A stretch of 64,000 nt of DNA from Skermanella rosea (GTDB lineage: Bacteria; Pseudomonadota; Alphaproteobacteria; Azospirillales; Azospirillaceae): contig NZ_CP086114.1 of NCBI RefSeq assembly GCF_016806835.2, positions 265,000 through 328,999 of the forward strand. Direction: 5' to 3'. The notes under the pieces are model-generated. The model was given only the letters and a program-made list of their open reading frames with translations, did no database searches and was not told the origin of the DNA. This document shows, piece by piece, positions 16,441 to 25,064 of this stretch. The stretch's first letter is position 1, and each line of letters starts with the position of its first letter. Made by a program: the position numbers and the translations under genes.

Positions 16441-17415
16441 ATGCTGAACACCCGCGTCACCGAGTTCTTCGGCACCAGGCTTCCCATCGTCGCCAGCGGC
16501 CTGCAATGGCTGGCGACCGCGGACTATGCCGCCGCCGCGTCGCGCGCCGGCATCATGGGCTTCATCACCGCCGCCAGCTTCCCCGAACCGGCGGCCCTGC
16601 GGGACGAGATCCGGCGCTGTCGCGACCTCGCCGAGGGTGGGCCGTTCGGGGTCAACGTCTCCATGCTGCCCAAGCTGGTGCAGGGCGACCGCACCGAGGC
16701 GGTGTTCGACCTGATCGCGGAGGAGGGCGTCCGCTTCGTCGAGACCTCCGGCCGCAACCCGGAGCCCTATCTGCCCCGCCTGCGCGCCGCCGGGATGAGG
16801 GTGGTCCATAAGGTCCCGACGGTGAAGCACGCCCGCAAGGCCCAGTCGGTCGGCGTGGACATGGTGGAGGTGATCGGCGCGGAAGCGGGCGGGCACCCCG
16901 GCATGGAGCTGATCGGCACCATGGTGCAGTCGGTCCTGGCCGCCCGCGAGATCACCGTGCCGCTCGTGATCGGCGGCGGCATCGGCACGGGCGAACAGCT
17001 CGTGGCCGCCCTGGCCCTGGGCGCCGACGGCGTGCTGATGGGCACCCGCTTCCTGGTGGCCGAGGAGGTGCGCGCCCACGCCGCCTACAAGGACCGCCTG
17101 GTCGAGGCGCGCGAGACCGACACCACGCTGGTCATGCAGTCGCTGCGCAACACGCTGCGGGCACTCCGCAACGAGACCACGGACAAGATCCAGCAGATGG
17201 AGAAGGAACGCCCCGGCGACCTCGCCGCCCTGCTGCCCCTGGTCTCCGGCAAGCTCGGCCGGCAGGCCTACGAGACCGGCGACATGTCCCTGGGCGCCCT
17301 GTCCCTCGGTCAGTCCGTCATCTTCGCCGACCGCGTCGAACCCCTGGCCGCGATCGTCGCGCGGATCGAGGAGGAGGCGGAGAGGGCGCTGGAGCGGCTG
17401 CGCGGGCTTATGTGA
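16441..17415 (+). CDS. NAD(P)H-dependent flavin oxidoreductase / nitronate monooxygenase-like protein
   Basis: 324 aa FMN-binding TIM barrel. Key stretches are the N-terminal TRLPIVASGLQWLATADYAAA, GAEAGGHPG (about 142-150), PLVIGGGIGTGEQLVAALAL and GADGVLMGTRFL (phosphate-binding). The family includes nitronate monooxygenases and enoyl reductases. Placed 10 bases after the enoyl-CoA hydratase, it more likely serves acyl-CoA catabolism than nitroalkane oxidation, but this is inference. Confidence 0.88.
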   Translation: MLNTRVTEFFGTRLPIVASGLQWLATADYAAAASRAGIMGFITAASFPEPAALRDEIRRCRDLAEGGPFGVNVSMLPKLVQGDRTEAVFDLIAEEGVRFVETSGRNPEPYLPRLRAAGMRVVHKVPTVKHARKAQSVGVDMVEVIGAEAGGHPGMELIGTMVQSVLAAREITVPLVIGGGIGTGEQLVAALALGADGVLMGTRFLVAEEVRAHAAYKDRLVEARETDTTLVMQSLRNTLRALRNETTDKIQQMEKERPGDLAALLPLVSGKLGRQAYETGDMSLGALSLGQSVIFADRVEPLAAIVARIEEEAERALERLRGLM

Positions 17416-17440
17416 ATGCCGTAGATGGCCGGCTGCCGTG

Positions 17441-17638
17441 TCAGGCCGCCCAGTCTTCCAGGCGCAATCCCGTCACCCGCCTGAATTCGCCTGTGTTGTG
17501 GGTGACGAGTGTGGCCTGTTCGGCCAGCGCGTGGCAGGCGATCCACAGGTCGTTGGCGCCGATAGGCGTTCCCGCCTCCTTCAGGCGGGGGAACTGTTCG
17601 GCGTAATGGCTCTCGTGTGTACGATAATGTATGTACAT
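17441..17638 (-). pseudogene. VapC-like PIN-domain toxin, C-terminal remnant
   Basis: The minus strand encodes EQFPRLKEAGTPIGANDLWI, then ACHALAEQATLVTHNTGEF, ending RRVTGLRLEDWAA. This matches the C-terminal half of VapC RNases, with the conserved acidic residue in GANDLWIA and the LVTHNTGEF strand. The N-terminal half with the first catalytic Asp is missing, and no VapB lies beside it. A perfect AATGTA/TACATT palindrome (17626-17639) marks the break. The 17639-17877 stretch upstream holds no recognisable gene. Confidence 0.7.
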
Positions 17639-17877
17639 TAAGAGGTTTGCGCCTCGCCCGCAAACGGCCCGTCGGACGAATGCCGTTGACCGGCCGGACA
17701 GCCGCTTTCGGCTTCCGGAATGCGCTGGCTCGCCTCCGATCCTGAACGGCGAAGGCGAACGACTCCCGTGGAACCGACCTCCGCGATGCTGGGGGCGGGC
17801 GGCGGTCGCGCCTGTAAGAAATCCCGACACCGCGGAAACGGTAGCCCGTTGCGCGCGGTCGGGACGCAATAAAGAAA

Positions 17878-17903
17878 CCGGCCCGGAGATGCTTCCGGGC
17901 CGG
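17878..17903 (-). terminator. Rho-independent terminator of the PEP-CTERM gene
   Basis: Read on the minus strand, CCGGCCCGGA, a 6-base loop and TCCGGGCCGG form a perfect 10-bp stem followed by GGTTTCTTTATT. It lies about 40 bases after the stop at 17945. Confidence 0.8.
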
Positions 17904-17944
17904 GGTCGCGTGTCCGGCGAAGGGGACCTTCGCGGAGCGCGGGG

Positions 17945-18727
17945 TCAGGCCTTCCGGCGGGACCGGCTGGCGACGCCGAGGCCGAGCAGGCCGGCACCCA
18001 GCAGGGCGAGGGTCGCGGGCTCCGGCACCTCGGTCGGGACCTCGGCGACCACCTGCAGCTCCGCCGTGCCGGCCAGCGGCAGGAGGAAGTTCAGGTCCGG
18101 ATCGGCGTTCTGGAAGCTGCTGCTCAGCGTGATCAGGTTGTTGATCCCGAAATATGCGCCGGCCGGTCCGCCGGTGATCTGCAGCAGGCCGTTGCCGTTG
18201 CCGATGATGTTGTCGGAGTCGGCGAAAGCCGTGCCCGAGCTGAACAGGGAGCCCGTCGATCCGGCATTGGGGCCGGAGACCTCTTCCGTCTCGAAGCCGA
18301 CGGCCGTGAGCCACAGGTCGCCGTCGCTGAAGCCCGTCGTGGTCGCCAGGTTGGCGTCGGGAGTGTTGTCGACGTAGAAATTGACGTTGCCGCCCGTGAA
18401 CACGGTCGTGTTCAGGGTCTCGGTGGTGTCGAACTCCGACACGACGTAGTTGTCGAACGTGTAGGTCAGTTCGCAAGGACCGGGCGAGCAGAAATCGTCG
18501 CCGAACAGGTTGTTGATCTGCGACACGCGGCCGAAGCCGGACAGCGTATCGCCGACGCCGGTCACGAAGGTCTCGGTGAGGTTCGAGAACTTGAAGGTCG
18601 TCTCATTCGGGCCGCCGACGATGACGCCGGCCACCGGGGTCGGAGCCGCCTGGGCCTGGCCCATTCCCAACGCCAGAACGGCGCCGACGGCCGCCACCCC
18701 GAGGCTCTTTTTAATGTGGTTCTTCAT
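17945..18727 (-). CDS. PEP-CTERM sorting-domain protein, exported
   Basis: 260 aa. An N-terminal Sec signal peptide (KNHIKKSLGVAAVGAVLALG, cleavage after AQA about residue 27) leads into a Thr/Asn/Gly-rich beta-type body with one cysteine pair (CSPGPC). The C-terminal sorting signal is VPEPATLALLGAGLLGLG followed by a basic tail RSRRKA. PEP-CTERM proteins are cut and anchored by exosortase at the cell envelope. No exosortase gene is in the window. The start is fixed by AAGGAGG five bases before the ATG; a GTG-type start 18 bases further up is less likely. A strong terminator follows. Confidence 0.9.
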   Translation of the reverse strand: MKNHIKKSLGVAAVGAVLALGMGQAQAAPTPVAGVIVGGPNETTFKFSNLTETFVTGVGDTLSGFGRVSQINNLFGDDFCSPGPCELTYTFDNYVVSEFDTTETLNTTVFTGGNVNFYVDNTPDANLATTTGFSDGDLWLTAVGFETEEVSGPNAGSTGSLFSSGTAFADSDNIIGNGNGLLQITGGPAGAYFGINNLITLSSSFQNADPDLNFLLPLAGTAELQVVAEVPTEVPEPATLALLGAGLLGLGVASRSRRKA

Positions 18728-19068
18728 CAGGTCCTCCTTACGCACCGCACCCTTGCGGCTTCAAGGACAAAGCACGCAGCGTGCCATGTTCAACTTACCT
18801 ATTAAAATCAATATGTTGTCCGGAACCGGGAAGGCGGCGTCACCCTGATCTGTAAGATTTTCCGACAGGCTTGGCGGGGCGCCTGTCCGCAGCCTTGACA
18901 TCGGAGGAGCGGTCCCCGCGCCCGGACCTCGCCCGTGCATTCACGGCGCCCGCGAAGATGGCGGGATCATTCCCGGCAGTCGGGCTGTTCGACCAGCAGG
19001 CATGCAGCTCCAGGAAAACCGATGAAAGGCGCCGATCCCCATGATTTCCGCGACACAGGACATTCGCC
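18728..19068. other. Intergenic region between PEP-CTERM gene and purine permease
   Basis: 341 bases without a recognisable gene. The first 110 bases are AT-richer (TATTAAAATCAATATG at about 18797) and probably hold the divergent promoters. A purine riboswitch was looked for upstream of the permease and not seen. Confidence 0.5.
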
Positions 19069-20367
19069 ATGCTTGACGGGTTCTTCAAGCTGTCCGACCA
19101 CGGGACCGATCTCCGCACCGAAGTCACGGCCGGCGTCACGACCTTCCTCACCATGGCCTATATCATCTTCGTCAATCCCTCGGTGCTGGCGGTCACCGGA
19201 ATGGATCACGGGGCGGTGTTCGTCGCCACCTGCGTCTCGGCGGCGCTGGGCACGCTGATCATGGGGCTCTATGCCAACTACCCGGTGGCCCTGGCTCCCG
19301 GCATGGGGCTGAACGCCTATTTCTCCTACGGCGTCGTGCAGGGTCTCGGCCATCCGTGGGAGGTGGCTCTCGGCGCCGTCTTCCTGTCGGGCGTGCTCTT
19401 CGTGATCCTCAGCGTGCTGCCGGTCCGGCAGGCGATCGTCAACGCGATACCTCAGTCGCTGAAATTCGCGATTTCCGCGGGCATCGGCCTCTTCCTCGGT
19501 ATCGTCGCGCTGCGCAACGCCGGCATCGTGGTTCCCCATCCCGCGACCATGGTGGCACTCGGCGACCTGACCAGGCCGGAAGCCATCCTGGCCTGCGGCG
19601 GCTTCGCCCTGACGGTGGCGCTGGCATCGCTGCGCCTCACGGGGGCGATCATCCTGGCGCTGCTGGCGACGGCCGCGACGGGGATCCTGACCGGCGTTTC
19701 GCCCTTCGAAGGCATCGTGTCGGCCCCTCCGAGCCTGGCGCCGACCTTCCTTGCCATGGATGTCGGCGCCGCGCTGCAGATCGGGCTGGTCACCATCGTC
19801 TTCACGTTCCTCTTCGTCGATCTGTTCGATACGGCGGGCACGCTGGTCGGCGTGGCGCACCGCGCCGGCCTGCTGGACGAACGGGGGCGCCTGCCGCGCC
19901 TGGGCAAGGCGCTGCTCGCCGACAGCACGGCGTCGGTCATGGGGGCGGCACTCGGCACCTCGACCGTCACCAGCTACATCGAAAGCGCCGCCGGCACCAG
20001 CGTGGGCGGACGTACCGGCCTGACCGCCGTGACGGTCGGCGTGCTGTTCCTGCTCTGCATCTTCTTCGCGCCCCTGGCGGGCAGCGTCCCGGCCTATGCG
20101 ACGGCTCCGGCGCTTCTCTTCGTCGCCTGCCTGATGAGCAGGGGCTTGTCGGAACTGGATTGGGAGGACCCGACCGAATACGCCCCCGGCGTCGTCACGG
20201 CCATCGGCATGCCGCTCACCTTTTCCATCGCGACCGGGATCGGCATGGGCTTCATCACCTACACGGCGATCAAGATCCTGTCCGGCCGCGCCCGCGAGCT
20301 CGGCTTCATCGTTCCGATCCTGGCCCTTCTCTTCGCCGCCAAGTTCGCTTTCTTCCCGATGGGCTAG
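19069..20367 (+). CDS. NCS2-family (AzgA/PbuG type) purine permease
   Basis: 432 aa inner-membrane protein with about 12-14 membrane segments. Family motifs are GVTTFLTMAYIIFVNPS (about 23-39), ALAPGMGLNAYFSY (75-88), LFLDLFDTAGTLVG-type VDLFDTAGTLVGVAHRAG (about 246-263) and GTSTVTSYIESAAGTSVGGR (about 295-314). These define the adenine/guanine/hypoxanthine:H+ symporters of the AzgA/GhxP branch. It stands alone with no purine-catabolism genes adjacent. Confidence 0.92.
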   Translation: MLDGFFKLSDHGTDLRTEVTAGVTTFLTMAYIIFVNPSVLAVTGMDHGAVFVATCVSAALGTLIMGLYANYPVALAPGMGLNAYFSYGVVQGLGHPWEVALGAVFLSGVLFVILSVLPVRQAIVNAIPQSLKFAISAGIGLFLGIVALRNAGIVVPHPATMVALGDLTRPEAILACGGFALTVALASLRLTGAIILALLATAATGILTGVSPFEGIVSAPPSLAPTFLAMDVGAALQIGLVTIVFTFLFVDLFDTAGTLVGVAHRAGLLDERGRLPRLGKALLADSTASVMGAALGTSTVTSYIESAAGTSVGGRTGLTAVTVGVLFLLCIFFAPLAGSVPAYATAPALLFVACLMSRGLSELDWEDPTEYAPGVVTAIGMPLTFSIATGIGMGFITYTAIKILSGRARELGFIVPILALLFAAKFAFFPMG

Positions 20368-20797
20368 CATGCCGGCCGAAAGGGTCCGCGGCTGACCGGA
20401 GCGGGGCGCCGGATTCCGCCGCCCCGTATTCTTTATACAGAATACCAAATACCAGTATTCATAGTATTCGCTTAGGGGCAGGGCCGATATGAATGCCGTC
20501 CCGTCGTTTTGCAAGGGCCTGTGTTTACTCGAAGATTTTCAACGATCAGTCTTACGTTGCGGAATTTTCCGCCTTCCTACTTATCGGATTGTTGCGCGTG
20601 CACAGTCCTGGTGCGGTGCAATATTTTAAAAGTTTTTCGATTAACTAAGTTTTTCAGTTGTCAAATATGCCCAATGCCACATACCGTATACCAACGCACC
20701 GGACGACAAGCCGGGCGACATCGAAAAACAGCACCGGCAGGGCCGCTTACGACATGAAATAACGAACCACCCGGCCCGACAGAGGGAGGAGCCTTAG
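20368..20797. other. Long AT-richer leader region upstream of the Tct operon
   Basis: 430 bases without a gene. It contains the four-copy GTATTC/GAATAC cluster (20426-20469) and, from 20520 to 20700, a stretch markedly lower in GC than the surrounding DNA, ending with GTATAC (20686-20691). The distance to the first gene allows a long 5' leader or an unannotated small RNA, but nothing specific was recognised. Confidence 0.5.
20426..20469. promoter_or_regulatory. Operator-like cluster: four GTATTC/GAATAC hexamers
   Basis: GTATTC occurs at 20426-20431, 20455-20460 and 20464-20469, and its reverse complement GAATAC at 20440-20445, giving overlapping inverted and direct repeats within 44 bases. 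FCD-type GntR regulators often bind GTAT/ATAC half sites, and one is encoded at 25065 beyond the operon. This pairing is inference. Confidence 0.45.
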
Positions 20798-21826
20798 ATG
20801 ACTGCGACCAAGAAGTTTTCTTGCCTGCAGAAGGCTGCCGCAATAACAACGGCCACGTTCACGAGCGTAATTTTCGGCGCGATGACTTCCACCGCCTTCG
20901 CGTGGGAGCCGACCAAGTCGGTCGAGTTCATCGTCCCCGCCGGCACGGGAGGCGGTGCCGACCAGATGGCCCGGATGATCCAGGGCATCATCCAGAAAAA
21001 CAACCTGACGAAACAGCCCATCGTGGTGATCAACAAGTCGGGTGGAGCCGGCGCCGAAGGGTTCCTCGATGTCGTCGGGTCGAAGCGGAACCCGCACAAG
21101 ATCATCATCACCCTGTCCAACCTGTTCACGACCCCCCTGGCCACCGGCGTTCCCTTCTCCTGGAAGGACATGACCCCGGTCGCGATGCTGGCGCTCGACA
21201 ACTTCGTCCTGTGGGTCAATGCCGAGAGCCCGTACAAGACCGCCAAGGAATATGCCGACGCCGCCAAGAGCGGGGACGCCAACTCCTTCAAGATGGGCGG
21301 GACCGGGTCCAAGCAGGAAGACCAGATCATAACGGCGGCGATCGAGCAGGGAACCGGCGCCACCTTCACCTACATTCCTTATAAGGGCGGCGGCGACGTG
21401 GCGGCCCAGCTGGTCGGCAACCACATCACCTCGAGCGTCAACAACCCGATCGAGGCCGTGTCACAGTGGCGCGCCGGCGCGCTGCGTCCGCTCTGCGTCT
21501 TCGACAGCCAGCGCATCGACATCAAGGAACCGGTCGCCGACGGCAAGTCCTGGAACGACGTTCCGACCTGCAAGGAAAGCGGCCTCGACGTCGAGTACAC
21601 CATGCTCCGCGGCATCTTCATGCCGCCCAACGTGACCGCCGACCAGACCCAGTTCTATGTCGATCTCTTCCAGAAGGTCCGCGAGACGCCGGAATGGAAG
21701 GACTTCATGGAGAAGGGCGCCTTCAACAAGAGCTTCATGATCGGCGACGAGTTCAAGTCCTGGCTGACGGCGGCCGAGACCAACCACAAGAGCCTGATGG
21801 AAAAGGCCGGCTTCCTCGCGAAGTAA
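20798..21826 (+). CDS. tctC: Tripartite tricarboxylate transporter substrate-binding protein (TctC family)
   Basis: 342 aa. A twin-basic-free Sec signal (about residues 1-35, ending STAFA) precedes the mature WEPTKSVEFIVPAGTGGGADQMAR, the Bug/TctC family's first beta strand and ligand loop. PYKGGGDVAAQLVGNHI (about 194-210) is the second signature. It binds a carboxylate-type solute in the periplasm and hands it to TctAB. GGGAGGAG seven bases before the ATG fixes the start. It is the first gene of a tctC-tctB-tctA run. The ligand is unknown. Confidence 0.92.
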   Translation: MTATKKFSCLQKAAAITTATFTSVIFGAMTSTAFAWEPTKSVEFIVPAGTGGGADQMARMIQGIIQKNNLTKQPIVVINKSGGAGAEGFLDVVGSKRNPHKIIITLSNLFTTPLATGVPFSWKDMTPVAMLALDNFVLWVNAESPYKTAKEYADAAKSGDANSFKMGGTGSKQEDQIITAAIEQGTGATFTYIPYKGGGDVAAQLVGNHITSSVNNPIEAVSQWRAGALRPLCVFDSQRIDIKEPVADGKSWNDVPTCKESGLDVEYTMLRGIFMPPNVTADQTQFYVDLFQKVRETPEWKDFMEKGAFNKSFMIGDEFKSWLTAAETNHKSLMEKAGFLAK

Positions 21827-22018
21827 CCGATCCTCCGGCGATCCGGGAGCGGCGCCGCGTCGCCGCCCCCGGAACGTCCCGAAACCCTGCTTCCATGCCT
21901 GCCCGATACCGAACCGGCCGCTTCGGGGACGCCTTCAGTCCCCCTGGGCGGCCCGCCGGGGCCGTGCGCCCGCCTTGCCGGCGCAGTCGAAGGGCAGTTT
22001 CCGAAGGGATGAACTTCC

Positions 22019-22525
22019 ATGAGCCAGCCAAACAGCAACGAGGAGTCCGTCGTCTCGGTGCGGACGATGGAGATCGTCACGGCGGCATTGTTCGCGATCG
22101 TGGCCCTGGTCGTGATGTACGACAGCTCCAGGGTCGGCGCCGGCTGGGCCAGCGACGGCCCCGAAGCCGGCTATTTCCCCTTCTATGTCGGCCTGATCAT
22201 GCTGGTGTCGAGCGGCGTCATCCTGGTCAGCAACCTGCTCAACAAGGCACCCAAGGCGGCGACCTTCGTGGAGCGCGGGCAGCTCAAGCTGGTGGTCAGC
22301 GTCCTCGTACCGACCATCGTCTTCGTCGCCGTGATCGGCTTCCTCGGCATCTATGTCGCGGCCGCCATCTTCATCGCCTTCTTCATGAGCTGGCTCGGCA
22401 AGTACCCCGTGGTGAAGATCCTGCCCATAGCGATCCTCATCCCGCTCGCGCTCTTCGTGATGTTCGAGATCTGGTTCCTCGTCCCGCTGCCCAAGGGGCC
22501 GGTCGAAACATTCTTTGGCTATTGA
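22019..22525 (+). CDS. tctB: Tripartite tricarboxylate transporter small membrane subunit (TctB family)
   Basis: 168 aa with four membrane helices: TAALFAIVALVVMYDSSRVG, YFPFYVGLIMLVSSGVILVS, a third at about 93-125 split by a short turn, and a C-terminal one at about 138-160. Size and topology fit TctB. It lies between tctC and tctA with an AGGGATGAACTTCC leader. Confidence 0.88.
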   Translation: MSQPNSNEESVVSVRTMEIVTAALFAIVALVVMYDSSRVGAGWASDGPEAGYFPFYVGLIMLVSSGVILVSNLLNKAPKAATFVERGQLKLVVSVLVPTIVFVAVIGFLGIYVAAAIFIAFFMSWLGKYPVVKILPIAILIPLALFVMFEIWFLVPLPKGPVETFFGY

Positions 22526-22613
22526 ACCGAAAAGCAGAGGAACCGCCGCTCCGGTGCGGCACCGCGACCTGGAGCATGCCACCGGATAATGACGGTCGTC
22601 TCGGAGGGAAGTC

Positions 22614-24131
22614 TTGGACGCTTTGATGAATCTGATGCATGGCTTCGGCGTTCTCGCCGACCCCATGAACATCGTGTACATGTTCGTCGGGATCACGCTG
22701 GGGGTGCTGATCGGCGTGCTGCCCGGGCTGGGCGGCGCCAACGGTGTTGCGATCCTGCTGCCGCTGACCTTCAGCATGTCGCCGACCTCGGCGATCATCA
22801 TGCTGTCGTGCATCTACTGGGGAGCCCTGTTCGGCGGCGCCATCACCTCGGTGCTGTTCAACATCCCGGGCGAGCCCTGGTCGGTCGCCACCACCTTCGA
22901 CGGCCACCCCATGGCCCAGCAGGGCCGCGCCGGCGAGGCGCTGACCGCGGCCTTCACCTCCTCCTTCTTCGGCGCCTTCCTGGCGGTCATCCTGATCACC
23001 TTCCTGGCCCCGGTGATCGCCGGCTTCGCGCTGCGCTTCGGCCCGGCCGAGTTCTTCGCGGTCCAGCTCCTGACCTTCTGCAGCTTCGTCGGCATGGGCA
23101 AGGAATCGCCCTTCAAGGTGCTCACCGCCATGATGCTCGGCTTCGCCCTGGCAGCCGTCGGGCTCGACACCGTCACCGGCCAGCTGCGCATGACCTTCGG
23201 CACCATCGAGCTGCTGCGCGGCTTCGACTTCCTGATCGCGGTCATCGGCCTGTTCGGCATCGGCGAGATCCTGCTGACCATGGAGGAGGGCCTGGCCTTC
23301 AAGGGCAAGTCGGCCCGGATCAACCCGGCGGTCGTGCTGCACACCTGGAAGCAGCTGCCGAAATACTGGATCACCGCGCTGCGCGGCTCGATCGTGGGCT
23401 GCTGGATGGGCATCACGCCGGGCGGCGCCACGCCGGCCTCGTTCATGAGCTACGGCCTGGCCAAGCGCTTCTCGCGCAACGGCGCCCGGTTCGGCACCGG
23501 CGAGATCGAGGGCGTGGTGGCCCCCGAGACGGCGGCGCACGCGGCGGGCACCAGCGCGCTGCTGCCGATGCTGACGCTCGGCATCCCCGGCTCGCCGACC
23601 GCGGCGGTGCTGCTCGGCGGGCTGCTGATCTGGGGCCTGCAGCCCGGCCCGCTGCTGTTCGTCGAGCAGAAGGAGTTCGTCTGGGGCCTGATCGCCAGCA
23701 TGTACCTGGGCAACGTGGTGGGCCTGATCGTGGTGCTGACCACGGTGCCGCTGTTCGCCTCGATCCTGCGCATCCCGTTCAGCATCATCGCCCCGATCAT
23801 CATCGTGATCTGCGCGGTCGGCGCCTACACGGTCCACAACGCCTTCATGGACATCGCCGTCATGCTGGTGTTCGGCGTGCTCGGCTACGTCTTCAAGAAG
23901 CTGTCCTACCCGCTCGCCCCGCTGGTCCTGGCCCTGGTCCTCGGCGACATGGCCGAAAGCTCGTTCCGCCAGGCCATGCTGCTCTCCCAGGGCGACCTCG
24001 CCATCTTCTGGTCCAACCCCCTGGTAGGATCCATCGTCACCCTCGCCCTCGCCATGCTCTTCTGGCCCGTCATCTCCCTGGCCATCGGCAGGTTCCGCGG
24101 GTCGCCGGCGGCACCGGTCTCCGTCAAGTAA
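22614..24131 (+). CDS. tctA: Tripartite tricarboxylate transporter large membrane subunit (TctA family)
   Basis: 505 aa with about 11-12 membrane helices. The signature GITLGVLIGVLPGLGGANGV is at about 23-42, with a second repeat at GITPGGATPASFMSYGLAK. The TTG start at 22614 is preferred over the ATG at 22626: GGAGGGAA lies six bases upstream of TTG, and the encoded MDALMNL resembles the usual TctA beginning. A strong terminator follows at 24199. Confidence 0.92.
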   Translation: MDALMNLMHGFGVLADPMNIVYMFVGITLGVLIGVLPGLGGANGVAILLPLTFSMSPTSAIIMLSCIYWGALFGGAITSVLFNIPGEPWSVATTFDGHPMAQQGRAGEALTAAFTSSFFGAFLAVILITFLAPVIAGFALRFGPAEFFAVQLLTFCSFVGMGKESPFKVLTAMMLGFALAAVGLDTVTGQLRMTFGTIELLRGFDFLIAVIGLFGIGEILLTMEEGLAFKGKSARINPAVVLHTWKQLPKYWITALRGSIVGCWMGITPGGATPASFMSYGLAKRFSRNGARFGTGEIEGVVAPETAAHAAGTSALLPMLTLGIPGSPTAAVLLGGLLIWGLQPGPLLFVEQKEFVWGLIASMYLGNVVGLIVVLTTVPLFASILRIPFSIIAPIIIVICAVGAYTVHNAFMDIAVMLVFGVLGYVFKKLSYPLAPLVLALVLGDMAESSFRQAMLLSQGDLAIFWSNPLVGSIVTLALAMLFWPVISLAIGRFRGSPAAPVSVK

Positions 24132-24198
24132 ACGGCGTCCCGCGGGCCGGACGGCAACCGGCACGCCTATCGTGAACGCCCATCGTGAACAGGGAGGC

Positions 24199-24228
24199 GG
24201 CAGGGAACGGCCCCGGCCGTTCCCTGCC
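24199..24228 (+). terminator. Terminator-like hairpin after tctA
   Basis: GGCAGGGAACGGCC and its exact reverse complement are joined through two bases, so about 12 bp of stem with a 6-base loop forms in practice. There is no clear U-run. It is preceded by a duplicated CATCGTGAAC. It separates tctA from the TerC gene. Confidence 0.6.
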
Positions 24229-24266
24229 GCGGCGGGACGGTCGCGCCCGGAAAACAGAGGTTAACC

Positions 24267-24926
24267 ATGGCCGAGTTCATCACGGCGGACATGCTTTCCG
24301 CCTTCTTCCAGGTCCTCATGATCGACCTGGTCCTGGCCGGCGACAATGCCGTCGTCATCGGCCTCGCCGCCGCCGGCCTGCCCCGCGACCAGCGGAACAA
24401 GGCGATCCTGATCGGGATCATCGCGGCGACGGTGCTCCGCATCATCTTCGCCGGGCTGACCACCCAGCTGCTTCAGATCGTGGGATTGCTGCTGGCCGGC
24501 GGCATCCTGCTGCTGTGGGTGAGCTGGAAGATGTGGCGCGAGCTGCGCGAAGCCCACGAGCGCGACGAGATGGACGCGAACGAGGCCCTGGCCGACGCGG
24601 ACCTCGACCACGACGGCACCGTCGCCGGACACCGCCCGCGCAAGACCTTCGCCCAGGCGGCCACCCAGATCGTCATCGCCGACCTGTCGATGTCCCTCGA
24701 CAACGTGCTCGCCGTGGCCGGCGCCGCCCGCGAGCATCCGGGCGTCCTGATCTTCGGCCTGGCGCTGTCGATCGCGCTGATGGGGCTGGCGGCGACCATG
24801 ATCGCGCGGCTCCTGCAGAAGCACCGCTGGATCGCCTATCTGGGCTTGGCGATCATCCTCTATGTCGCGCTGGAAATGATCTATCGCGGCGCCCTGGAGG
24901 TCTGGCCGGTGGTCAATGGCGTCTGA
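24267..24926 (+). CDS. TerC-family integral membrane protein (YjbE type)
   Basis: 219 aa with about six to seven membrane helices. The hallmark acidic helices are LMIDLVLAGDNAVVIGLAAAG (about 18-38) and VIADLSMSLDNVLAVAG (about 137-153); both carry the DN pair thought to bind a cation. Between them is a cytoplasmic loop with DADLDHDGTVAG, which looks like a partial EF-hand loop. TerC proteins export or handle metals such as Mn(II), and the substrate here is not known. TTAACC ATG follows GAAAACAGAGG. Confidence 0.88.
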   Translation: MAEFITADMLSAFFQVLMIDLVLAGDNAVVIGLAAAGLPRDQRNKAILIGIIAATVLRIIFAGLTTQLLQIVGLLLAGGILLLWVSWKMWRELREAHERDEMDANEALADADLDHDGTVAGHRPRKTFAQAATQIVIADLSMSLDNVLAVAGAAREHPGVLIFGLALSIALMGLAATMIARLLQKHRWIAYLGLAIILYVALEMIYRGALEVWPVVNGV

Positions 24927-25064
24927 CGCCCGGGCGGACGCCGCGGGCATCCGAAAACCCCGAACCCTGACGCACGGGAGGATCACGACGAAGCTTCGCC
25001 GGGAGTGTCGGACCAAGTCGTTTGCTCCGGAAAACAACTGTCGCCGAGAGGGGCTGGGAAGCCG

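Noticed and set aside
18728..19068. Purine riboswitch ahead of the purine permease
   Set aside because: No conserved purine-aptamer core or paired loops could be found.
24585..24625. EF-hand-like DLDHDGTVAG in the TerC-family protein
   Set aside because: Position 12 is not acidic and no second hand is present; mentioned in the feature but not claimed as a calcium site.
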